Positions 45,825-54,086 of a stretch of 64,000 nt of DNA are shown one piece after another (position 1 is the first letter of the stretch; each line of letters opens with the position of its first letter). Under the pieces are notes generated by a model, which was given only the letters and a program-made list of their open reading frames with translations, made no database searches and was not told the origin of the DNA. The translations under genes and the position numbers were made by a program. The DNA lies in contig NZ_CP108025.1 in the NCBI RefSeq assembly GCF_041435095.1, positions 1,922,001 to 1,986,000 on the forward strand, read 5' to 3'. This DNA comes from Kitasatospora sp. NBC_00315 (GTDB taxonomy: Bacteria > Actinomycetota > Actinomycetes > Streptomycetales > Streptomycetaceae).

Positions 45825-47623
45825 TGCTCTCCGCAACCGCCGGCCTGCTCCGGCTCTCCTGGCGGCAGGACGCGCGCAAGCTGCTGGTCGCGCTGGTCCT
45901 GATGGCCGCCAACGCGGCGGCCGCGCCGCTGGCCGCGCTGTGGCTCGGACGGCTGACCGACGACGCGGTCGCCGGACGCTCCGGCGCGGCGGCGCTGGAC
46001 GGCGCCGTGGTGGCGCTCTGGGCGCTGGGCGCGCTTACCCTCGCCCACTTCGCCCACATCGCCTACTTCGAGATCTCCGAGCTCAACGTCCTCACCATGG
46101 ACCGGCGGCTGATCGAACTGACCCACGGGACAGCCGGGTTGGAGCAGATCGAGAACCCGCGGTTCGCCGACGCGCTGACGCTGCTGCGCCAGGAGACGCA
46201 GCGCATCGGCGAGGGGCTGCAGGCCGTCCTGGCCGGCTCCTCCCTCGCGGTCTCCATGGTGCTCACCGGTGTCCTGCTGGCCTCGGTGAACCCGTGGCTG
46301 CTGGTCCTGCCGGTGCTCGCGCTGCCCTCGCTGTACGCGGCGCGGCGGGTGGCCGCCACCCTGGACGCGGCCCGTGAGCGCAACGCGGCGGACACCCGCG
46401 CCAATCTGCACATGGTCCGGTTGGCCACCGGCGCCGCCACCGCCAAGGAGCTGCGGACCCTGCGCCTGTCGGGGCAGATCCGCGAGCGCCGGCGGATCGC
46501 CTGGGAGCGGGCCGGCCGGCGGATGGCCCGCGCCCACGGCCGCGCCGCGCTCTGGCAGACCGCCGGCCAGAGCGTCTTCGCCTGCGGGTACGCCGCCGGG
46601 CTGCTGCTGGTGGTCCGTACCGTGATCGCCGGACACGGCAGCGTCGGCGACGTGGTGCTGTCGATCGTGCTGGCCGCCCAGGTCAACCAGCAGGTGGGGG
46701 CGGCCGTCTCGCTCTTCCAGCAGCTCCAGCGCTCCGGCCGGACCCTGGAGCGGCTCGCCGAGGTCCGGGCGGCGGCCGCCCCCGGGGGCGCCGGGGCCGG
46801 GGCCACGGCGGCGGGCGCGCCGGCGGGCCGCCCCGCGCCGGCCCGCCTCACCGGTGGCATCGAGCTGCGGGACGTCTCGTTGTGCTACCCCGGCGCGGAG
46901 CGCCCGGTGCTGTCCGGCGTCAACCTGACGCTGCCCGCCGGACGGACGATCGCGGTGGTCGGCGAGAACGGAGCCGGCAAGACCACCCTGGTGAAGCTGC
47001 TGTGCCGGCTCTACGAACCCACCACCGGCGCCATCCTGGCGGACGGCCGGGATCTGGCCGGGACCTCCCCGGAGCAGTGGCGCGAGCGCATCACCGTGGG
47101 CTTCCAGGATTTCGTCCGCTACGAGTTCGACGCCCGCGAGACGGTCGGCGTCGGCGATCTGCCCCGGGCCACGGAGGACGCCGCCGTGTTGGCGGCCCTC
47201 GAACGGGCCAGGATGGCGGACGTCGTCGGTCGGCTTCCCGCGGGGCTGTCCACCCGGCTGGGCCGGAGCCGGGCCGGCGGGGTGGAGCTGTCGGGGGGCC
47301 AGTGGCAGCAACTGGCCCTCGGCCGGGCCATGATGCGCGAGGCCCCGCTGCTGCTCGTCCTCGACGAGCCGACGGCCGCGTTGGACGCCGAGGCCGAGTA
47401 CCGGCTCTTCGAGCAGTACGCGCGCAACGCCGCCCGGGTCGGCCGGGAGTCCGGCGGGATCACGGTGCTGGTCTCGCACCGCTTCTCGACCGCCCGGATG
47501 GCCGACCTGATCGTGGTGGTCGCCGACGGCGGCATCCAGGACGTCGGCAGCCACGAGGAGTTGACGGCCCGGGGCGGGCTCTACGCCGAGCTGTACGGGG
47601 TGCAGTCCGCCGCCTACCGCTGA
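45824..47623 (+). CDS. ABC exporter, TMD-NBD fused (second half)
   Basis: A 599-residue exporter half paired with the previous one. It has a six-helix membrane domain and an ATPase domain with Walker A GENGAGKTT, signature LSGGQWQQLALGRAMM, Walker B LLVLDEPTAALD and the H-loop VSHRFSTA. The ATP sites of both halves look intact, so the heterodimer would have two working sites. The ATG at 45824 overlaps the upstream TGA by one base. The gene is the last in the operon; a perfect hairpin follows 23 bases later. Confidence 0.92.
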   Translation: MLSATAGLLRLSWRQDARKLLVALVLMAANAAAAPLAALWLGRLTDDAVAGRSGAAALDGAVVALWALGALTLAHFAHIAYFEISELNVLTMDRRLIELTHGTAGLEQIENPRFADALTLLRQETQRIGEGLQAVLAGSSLAVSMVLTGVLLASVNPWLLVLPVLALPSLYAARRVAATLDAARERNAADTRANLHMVRLATGAATAKELRTLRLSGQIRERRRIAWERAGRRMARAHGRAALWQTAGQSVFACGYAAGLLLVVRTVIAGHGSVGDVVLSIVLAAQVNQQVGAAVSLFQQLQRSGRTLERLAEVRAAAAPGGAGAGATAAGAPAGRPAPARLTGGIELRDVSLCYPGAERPVLSGVNLTLPAGRTIAVVGENGAGKTTLVKLLCRLYEPTTGAILADGRDLAGTSPEQWRERITVGFQDFVRYEFDARETVGVGDLPRATEDAAVLAALERARMADVVGRLPAGLSTRLGRSRAGGVELSGGQWQQLALGRAMMREAPLLLVLDEPTAALDAEAEYRLFEQYARNAARVGRESGGITVLVSHRFSTARMADLIVVVADGGIQDVGSHEELTARGGLYAELYGVQSAAYR

Positions 47624-47646
47624 CGTCCCGCGCCGCAAGGATTCCC

Positions 47647-47679
47647 GGAGCGGCCGGGCGGAGCCGGTCCGGCCGCTCC
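47647..47679. terminator. Terminator of the NRPS/exporter operon
   Basis: GGAGCGGCCGG and CCGGCCGCTCC are perfect complements around an 11-base loop, immediately downstream of the last exporter gene. With the promoter at 36963 it delimits one operon of five genes. Confidence 0.75.
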
Positions 47680-47785
47680 CGCCGGGCCGCGCCCGGGGTA
47701 TGGCGGCTCCCCCCGCCGCCCCGGCGGCGGCCTTCGACAGGCCGGTGCGCGGGCCCGGGGCACCCCGGGCCCCGGTGGAGCGAGG

Positions 47786-48992
47786 CTACGGTGTCGCCGC
47801 CGCCCTGCGCTGGGCGGCGGCGAGCACCAGGGCGGCCGCGCCGGCCAGCAGCACCGCCACGATCATCGCCGTCCAGCCGCGCCGGAAGCCCTCCAGCGCG
47901 GCCTCGGGCCCGTGCGGGGTGCCGATCAGACTGACCGTCAGAGCGACGCCCACCACGGCTCCGATCTGCCGCGCCATCGTGGTGACCGCGGATCCGGTGG
48001 CGAAGCGCGCGGGCGGCAGCGCCGCCGCCGCGGCCCCGATCAGCGTGGGCAGCACCAGCCCCACGCCCAGGCCGGTGAGCAGCAGCCCGGGGAGCAGTTC
48101 GGTGGCGTAGCCAGGGCGGACCCCGATGTCGGCGGCCCACCAGCCGATGCCGCCGGCGAACAGCAGGGCGCCGAGGGCGGCGAGCCGTCCGGGGCCGAGC
48201 CTGCGCACCGGCACGGCGCTGCCCAGCGCGACCGGCGGCACCAGCAGCGGCCCCGGGGCGATGGCGAGCCCGGTGCGCAGCGCCGAGTACTCCCAGACCT
48301 GCTGGCACCAGAGCGCCGAGGTCAGCAGCATCCCGGCGAAGGCGACGGTGAACAGCAGTGCGGCGGTGTTGGCCGCGACGAAGCTGGGCACCCGCAGCAG
48401 CGGCAGTTCGACGACAGGGGCCGGGTGGCGCGCCGAGCGGCGCAGGAACCAGCCGGTCAGCAGGAGGGCGGCGAGCAGGCCGCCGAGCACCCTGGTCGAG
48501 CCCCAGCCCCAGGCGTCTCCCTTGACCAGGGGCACGGCCAGGGCGGCGATGGCGAGGGTGAGCAGCGCCGCGCCGAACAGGTCGGGCAGCGGCCCGTCCT
48601 CCCGGCCGCGCAGCCCGGGCAGGACGCGTGCGCCCACGACGATGGCGGCGATGCCGACCGGGACGTTGGCGATGAACACCCAGCGCCAGTCGGCCTCGAC
48701 CAGCAGTCCGCCGAGGACCGGTCCCAGCCCGGCGGCGATCCCGCCGATGGAAGCCCAGGCCCGGATGGCGCCGGGGCGCCCGGCCGGTGGAGACGCGTCC
48801 AGCAGCAGCGCCAGCGAGGTCGGCATCAGCGCCGCCGCACCGGCCGCCTGGACCACCCGGGCGGCGTCCAGCCAGCCGACGGCGGGAGCCAGCGCACAGA
48901 GCGCGGAGGCCACGGTGAAGACGGCCAGCCCGGCGAGGAACACCCTTCGGTGGCCGATCCGGTCGGCCAGCCGTCCGGCGACGACCAGCAGC
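47786..48992 (-). pseudogene. EmrB/QacA-type MFS transporter lacking its 5' end
   Basis: About 402 residues of a 14-TM drug:proton antiporter of the EmrB/QacA type. The frame starts in the second helix (SGLLVVAGRLADRIGHRRVFLAGL, keeping the motif A loop) and runs to a normal C-terminus at 47786. The start codon, first helix and most of the second helix (roughly 60-70 residues) are absent; the first in-frame ATG is at 48943, after motif A. The sequence upstream belongs to an HxlR-family gene on the other strand. A transporter without these helices is unlikely to work. Confidence 0.8.
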
Positions 48993-48995
48993 CCG

Positions 48996-49316
48996 CTGGA
49001 GGAGGCGGGAGTGGTCGAGCGCCGCGCCTACAGCGAGCGTCCGCCGCGCTACGAGTACCACCTCACCGAGGCCGGACGCGACCTCGCCCCGCTGACCCAG
49101 GCGCTGCTCGCCTGGGGCGACCGCTGGTTGTCCCCGGAGCCCCCGGTGGTAGTGCGGCACCACCCGGCGGACCGGCCGGACCACCCCGACCATCCGCTGG
49201 ACGCGGCCTGGACCTGCCGCACCTGCGGGGCGGAGGTGCGCAACCCGGACATCGGTCTGGAGATCCGCTCTCCCGGTTGGGAACGCCAGGGCCGGAAACC
49301 GCCGCCAGGGCCGTGA
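48996..49316 (+). pseudogene. HxlR-family regulator lacking its 5' end
   Basis: The frame reads LEEAGVVERRAYSERPPRYE then LTEAGRDLAPLTQALLAWGDRWL and a zinc-ribbon-like tail WTCRTCGAEVRN. This is the wing and C-terminal half of an HxlR-type (winged helix) regulator. Roughly the first 45-50 residues, including the start codon and most of the recognition helices, are missing. No ribosome-binding site or start precedes it. HxlR genes are often divergent from the MFS genes they regulate, which matches the fragment joined to it. Confidence 0.8.
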
Positions 49317-49650
49317 CCGGCAGGGGAACCCGGCGCTGCGCGGCGGCGGAGGGGTGCCGGGCGGAGGGGTCCCGGGCGGACTGTCGCCCTGCGCGGGGTG
49401 CCCCGGTGGGTCCGGCGGAGGGTTTCACGGTCCCGTCGCGGTTGACGAACGCGGGTTCGCACGCGATCGCCCGGGACGAACGACACCGGTGGCGTGTGGC
49501 CGTACCTCAACGTGTGGCCGTGCCTCCGCAGCCGCGCCCTCGACCGGGGTCCGCGGGGCGGGTCCCCGCGCCGCTCGACGCGGGCGGACGCCCGGAACGT
49601 CCTGTCCGGCGGCAACGGACGACGCCCACGGCTGCGCGGCACCGCCGGCG

Positions 49651-49722
49651 GTTCACGCAGGTCACGCGGTTCACGCGGTTCACGCGGTTCACGCAGGTCA
49701 CGCGGTTCACGCGGTTCACGCA
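49651..49722. repeat. Eight tandem copies of a 9-bp unit
   Basis: Eight adjoining units of G(T/G)TCACGC(G/A) occur in the order A-B-C-C-A-B-C-A, where A is GTTCACGCA, B is GGTCACGCG and C is GTTCACGCG. No frame shift is needed, since 9 is a multiple of 3, but no gene covers it. The repeated GGTCACGC/GTTCACGC resembles direct-repeat protein-binding sites; no binder is known. Confidence 0.75.
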
Positions 49723-49760
49723 GGCCGATCCTGCCGCCTGCCGTGCGGGCGGGGCGGAGT

Positions 49761-49803
49761 CGACGGCCGGGGCCCCGCCGTGTCGGCGGGGCCCCGGCCG
49801 TCG
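49761..49803. terminator. 20-bp perfect terminator hairpin after the aminotransferase gene
   Basis: The arms 49761-49780 (starting CGACGGCCGGGGCC) and 49784-49803 are exact complements around a 3-base loop (TGT). It lies 5 bases past the stop of the minus-strand gene. Confidence 0.8.
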
Positions 49804-49808
49804 GACGG

Positions 49809-51101
49809 TCACTGCGACGCGGCGGCGGCCCGCTCGGCGGCGACCAGCTTCACGCAGGTGGCCACGCCCTGCATGGCGAGCCGGATCTCCTCGACCGACG
49901 GGTACGACGGCGCCAGCCGGATGTGGCTGTCGCGCGGGTCCCGCCCACCGGGGAAGGCCGCACCGGCCGGCGTCAGGGCGATGCCGGCCTCCTTGGCGAG
50001 CCGCACCACCTCGGCGGCGCAGCCGTCCGGCACCTCCAGGCTGACGAAGTAACCGCCGTCGGGCCTGGTCCACTCGGCGATGCCGAGCGGCCCGAGCTCA
50101 CGCTCCAGGACCTCGTACACGGCGGCGAAGCGCGGCTCCAGCAGCGCCCGGTGCCGCTCCATGTGGGCGAGCACCCCGTCGGCGTCGCCGAAGAAGCGGG
50201 CGTGCCGCAGCTGGTTGACCTTGTCCGGGCCGATGGTCTGGTTGCCGGTCAGCTTCAGGTACCAGGCGGTGTTCGCCGGCGAGGAGCCGATGAAGGCCAC
50301 GCCCGAGCCGGCCAGCGTGATCTTCGAGGTGGAGCCGAACACGAACGCCCGGTCGGCGTGGCCGGCCTCGGCGCAGGCGGCCAGCACCGGCGCGAGCTCG
50401 GCCCGCTCCTCGGTGAGGTGGTGCACGGCGTACGCGTTGTCCCAGAACAGCCGGAAGTCCGGCGCCGCGGTCGGCATGGCGGCGAGGCGCCGCACCGTCT
50501 CGTCGCTGTAGGTCTCGCCGGTGGGGTTGCTGTACTTGGGCACGCACCACATGCCCTTGATCCGGGGGTCGGCGGCGACCAGTTCCTCGACCACGTCCAT
50601 GTCGGGGCCCTGGCCGGTCAGCGGCACCGGCACCATGGTGATCCCGAACCGGTCGCAGATCGAGAAGTGGCGGTCGTAGCCGGGCACCGGGCAGAGGAAG
50701 CGGATCTCCTCCTCGTCGATCCAGCGCTGCTTCGCACCCGGGAGCGCGGAGAGCATGGCGTGCGCCACCACGTCGTACATGACGTTGAGGCTGGCGTTCC
50801 CGGCCGCGAGGAGCTGGTCGGCGGGGACCTGCAGCAGGCCGGCGAAGATCTCCCGCAGCTCGGGCAGGCCCTGCAGGCCGCCGTAGTTGCGGCAGTCGGT
50901 GCCGTCCGCCGAGCGGACGTCGCCGGGGCGCAGGACGGTGAGCAGCTCGTCCGAGAGATCGAGCTGCTCGGCCGAGGGCTTGCCCCGGGTGAGATCAAGC
51001 GCGAGCCCGCGGGCCCGGAACTCCTCGTACTCCGCCCGCACGGCGGCGAGTCCTGCTGCGGCCTGCGGGCCGCCTGCCTGGGGTGTGGAAGCCTGCGACA
51101 C
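49809..51101 (-). CDS. Aspartate aminotransferase of the actinobacterial (AspT, type Ic) group
   Basis: A 430-residue aminotransferase with LDLTRGKPSAEQLDLS, CRNYGGLQGLPELREIFA, CVPKYSNPTGETYSDE, FWDNAYAVHHL and FGSTSKITLAGSGVAF (PLP Lys). This is the subgroup represented by Corynebacterium AspT, quite unlike the aspartate-aminotransferase-like enzyme at 3775. It makes aspartate from oxaloacetate. The GTG at 51101 is chosen since GGAAGGA lies 5-8 bases upstream; a start at 51131 would include an odd extension. It is monocistronic with a strong terminator and seems to be a core gene. Confidence 0.92.
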   Translation of the reverse strand: MSQASTPQAGGPQAAAGLAAVRAEYEEFRARGLALDLTRGKPSAEQLDLSDELLTVLRPGDVRSADGTDCRNYGGLQGLPELREIFAGLLQVPADQLLAAGNASLNVMYDVVAHAMLSALPGAKQRWIDEEEIRFLCPVPGYDRHFSICDRFGITMVPVPLTGQGPDMDVVEELVAADPRIKGMWCVPKYSNPTGETYSDETVRRLAAMPTAAPDFRLFWDNAYAVHHLTEERAELAPVLAACAEAGHADRAFVFGSTSKITLAGSGVAFIGSSPANTAWYLKLTGNQTIGPDKVNQLRHARFFGDADGVLAHMERHRALLEPRFAAVYEVLERELGPLGIAEWTRPDGGYFVSLEVPDGCAAEVVRLAKEAGIALTPAGAAFPGGRDPRDSHIRLAPSYPSVEEIRLAMQGVATCVKLVAAERAAAASQ

Positions 51102-51609
51102 GACGTTCCTTCCGGTTGGTGCGGTGTGCACCTGAGCGCTACTTCACCAGCCAATCTACCAACCGCCGGCAGCACCGCGAACACGTACGGAGCAGCTCGG
51201 GCGGGTCTGCCCGCGCGAGGCCGCCGAGGCGGGAAACCGTGCGGCCCGGGGGCATCCGGGCCGAAATCCCTGCGGCGCCCCGGCGGCAATCCTCCGTGGG
51301 ACGTCGGGCGCTCCGGGGCGTGCGGGCGTCCCGGTCCGTCGTCCACGACCGGGAGCCGGCCCGGGCGCCCGCGGGCCGCCGCCCGCGCTCGGCCGCCGCG
51401 TCCACGCGCTCGGGGTGGAGGGCGTCGTCCGCCCCGGCGAGGCCGACCGTGCTGCCGCCGCTGCCGGGGCCGGTCAGGAGCGGTCGGGCCGGCCGCCCCG
51501 CGGGGGCGGGCCCGGTACGCCCGCGCCGGACGGCGGACGACCGGCCCGGCCACGGGGTGTGCCTCCCCGCGCCCCGACCGGTCACGCCCTCAGTCGATCT
51601 GACGTGTCG
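51102..51609. other. Spacer between the aminotransferase and kdpC genes
   Basis: No gene is supported. The region lies downstream of kdpC where kdpD is found in many genomes, but no KdpD N-terminus (GxAPGVGKT) is present in any frame. Some Arg/Gly-rich frames are open but look like shadows of GC-rich sequence. The promoter of the aminotransferase gene must lie in its left part. Confidence 0.5.
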
Positions 51610-52239
51610 TCATCCCTGTTCGCTCAGGTCGCGGTTGAGCAGGACGACGTTGACACCCGGCTGACCGAGGAAGCCGAGCGAGCGGCCCTCGGTGCATCTG
51701 GCGACCAGCCCCTCCAGGACGGCCTCGGGCAGGTCGCGGGCCCTGGCGACCCGGGCGACCTGCTCCTTGGCGTACGCGACGGAGATGTGCGGGTCGAGCC
51801 CGGAGCCGGAGGCGGTGAGCGCGTCCGGCGCCACGGTGGCCGGATCCACGCCGTCGAAGGCGGCGACGGCGGCGCGGCGCTCCTGCACGGCCTTCAGCAG
51901 GGCCTCGCTGTCGGGGCCGAGGTTGGACGCACCGGAGCTTCTCGGGTCGTACGCGTAGGCGGACGGGCGGGGCTGGAACCACCGGGGATCCGGCCGGGCG
52001 GCCTCGCCCGCGTCGGCGGGGTTCTTCTTCGGCAGGTCGTAGTTCTGGCCGAGCAGGCCGGAGCCGATCTCCCTGCCCTGCGAGCTGACGATCGAGCCGT
52101 TGGCCCGGTCGCCGAAGGCGACCTGGCCGATGCCGGTGACCAGCAGCGGGTAGGCGAGGCCGAGCACCACGGTCATCACCAGCAGCATGCGAAGCGCGGT
52201 GAGGTGGGTGCGGACGGACGTGGACAGGGGCTTGGGCAT
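51610..52239 (-). CDS. kdpC: Potassium-transporting ATPase subunit KdpC
   Basis: A 209-residue subunit of the high-affinity potassium pump. It has one N-terminal membrane helix (RMLLVMTVVLGLAYPLLVTGIGQ) and the extracellular domain with SGSGLDPHISVAYAKEQ and the conserved C-terminus. KdpC stabilises the KdpA-KdpB complex. The ATG at 52239 has GGAGGAAG 6 bases upstream and is 16 bases from the end of kdpB. Because kdpB is broken and kdpA is absent, the protein would have no complex to join. Confidence 0.95.
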   Translation of the reverse strand: MPKPLSTSVRTHLTALRMLLVMTVVLGLAYPLLVTGIGQVAFGDRANGSIVSSQGREIGSGLLGQNYDLPKKNPADAGEAARPDPRWFQPRPSAYAYDPRSSGASNLGPDSEALLKAVQERRAAVAAFDGVDPATVAPDALTASGSGLDPHISVAYAKEQVARVARARDLPEAVLEGLVARCTEGRSLGFLGQPGVNVVLLNRDLSEQG

Positions 52240-52255
52240 GGTGGCTTCCTCCGTT

Positions 52256-54001
52256 TCAGCTCAGGCCGGGGACGAACTGGATGATCAGGTCGATCGCCTT
52301 GATCCCGATGAACGGCACCACCAGACCGCCGAGCCCGTACACCCCGAGGTTGCGACGCAGCAGCGCACCGGCGTCGGACGGGCGGTACTTCACGCCGCGC
52401 AGGGCGAGCGGGACGAGGCCCACGATGACGAGCGCGTTGAAGACGACCGCCGAGGTGATGGCGGAGGTCGGGCTGTGCAACTGCATGATGTTCAGCCGGC
52501 CCAGGCCCGGGTGGACCGCCGCGAACATCGCCGGGATGATCGCGAAGTACTTCGCGACGTCGTTGGCGATCGATAAGGTGGTCAACGCACCTCGGGTGAT
52601 GAGGAGTTGCTTGCCGATCTGGACGATCTCGATCAGCTTGGTGGGGTCGGAGTCCAGGTCGACCATGTTGCCGGCCTCCTTGGCCGCCATGGTGCCGGTG
52701 TTCATCGCCACTCCGACGTCGGCCTGGGCGAGCGCCGGAGCGTCGTTGGTGCCGTCACCGGTCATCGCGACCAGCTTGCCGCCGGCCTGCTCCTGCTTGA
52801 TCAGGGCCATCTTGTCCTCGGGCGTCGCCTCGGCCAGGAAGTCGTCGACGCCGGCCTCCCGCGCGATCGCCCGGGCCGTCAGCGGGTTGTCGCCCGTGAT
52901 CATGACGGTCCTGATGCCCATCCGGCGCAACTCCTCGAAGCGCTCCCGCAGGCCCTCCTTGACGACGTCCTTGAGGTGGATGACGCCCAGCGCCCTCGGG
53001 GCCGCGTCACCGGTTCTGGAGGCGACGAGCAGCGGGGTGCCGCCGGCGGCGGAGATGCCGTCGACCAACTCCGTGACGTCCCGGCCGACCGTGCCGCCGT
53101 GCTCGGTGACCCAGCCGGCGACCGATCCCGCCGCGCCCTTGCGCACCGAGTGGACGCCACCGGTGCGCCCCGCCCCGCCACCCGTGGACGGGGCACTCGC
53201 CCCCGCATCCCGCGACTCGTCGAGGTCGACGCCGGACATCCGCGTCCGGGCGCTGAACCGCACCCAGGTGGCGTGCGCCAACTCGCCCCGGGCGCGGGCC
53301 CGCAGGCCGTACCCGGTCTTGGCGAGGACGACGATCGAACGGCCCTCGGGCGTCTCGTCGGCGAGCGAGGAGAGCTGGGCGGCGTCCGCCAGTTCCTCGA
53401 CGGTGACACCGGCGGCGGGCCGGAACGCGGCCGCCCGGCGGTTTCCGAGGGTGATCGTGCCGGTCTTGTCCAGCAACAGCGTGTCGACGTCGCCGGCCGC
53501 CTCGACGGCCCGTCCCGACATCGCCAGGACGTTGCGCTGCACCAGGCGGTCCATGCCGGCGATGCCGATCGCGGAGAGCAGCGCGCCGATGGTGGTCGGG
53601 ATCAGCGCGACGATCAGCGCGACCAGGACGACCGTCGGCTGCGGGGCGCCGGCGAAGGTCGCCATCGGCTGCAGGGTCACCACGGCGATCAGGAAGACCA
53701 CGGTGAGCGCGGCCAGCAGGATGGTGAGCGCGATCTCGTTCGGGGTCTTCTGCCGGGCGGCGCCCTCGACCAGGGCGATCATCCGGTCGATGAAGGACTT
53801 GCCGGGCTCGGAGGCGATCCGGACGACGATCCGGTCCGAGAGCACCTTGGTGCCACCGGTCACCGCACTGCGGTCGCCGCCCGACTCCCGGATCACCGGC
53901 GCGGACTCGCCGGTGATCGCCGACTCGTCCACGGAGGCCACGCCCTGGACGACGTCGCCGTCCCCCGGGACGATCTGCCCGGCCTCGACCACCACGTGGT
54001 C
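52256..54001 (-). pseudogene. kdpB: KdpB potassium-pump ATPase truncated at its N-terminus
   Basis: The frame encodes the last 581 residues of Kdp[35 protein letters not shown], the phosphorylation motif [30 protein letters not shown] and the last membrane helices. A whole KdpB has about 690-710 residues, so roughly the first 120 (first two helices and part of the actuator domain) are missing. Homology stops near 54001-54010 and the next sequence is the terminator of the PKS cluster. There is no start codon with a ribosome-binding site. The gene is therefore broken by the neighbouring cluster, not merely divergent. Confidence 0.85.
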
Positions 54002-54037
54002 GCGAGGACGTGAGCGCGGGCCGCCCGCCCGGACGAC

Positions 54038-54081
54038 GACGGCGCACCGCGGGGCCGGTGGGGGCCCCGCGGTGCGCCGTC
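54038..54081. terminator. 19-bp hairpin terminator ending the trans-AT PKS operon
   Basis: The arms 54038-54056 and 54063-54081 (core GGCGCACCGCGGGGCC / GGCCCCGCGGTGCGCC) are perfect complements around a 6-base loop. It is 6 bases past the stop of the AT-AT-ER gene and about 30 bases from the point where the kdpB remnant begins. Confidence 0.8.
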
Positions 54082-54086
54082 CCCGC

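Larger units (their letters stand above)
49317..49808. other. Spacer with repeats and a terminator
   Basis: No gene is supported. The region holds the 9-bp tandem repeat at 49651-49722 and the 20-bp terminator stem at 49761-49803. The left part (49317-49650) shows nothing recognisable. Confidence 0.6.

Noticed and set aside
51139..51585. A possible kdpD remnant downstream of kdpC
   Set aside because: The open frame has no KdpD motif (GxAPGVGKT) and is Arg/Gly-rich shadow-like sequence. I cannot claim that kdpD was lost here.
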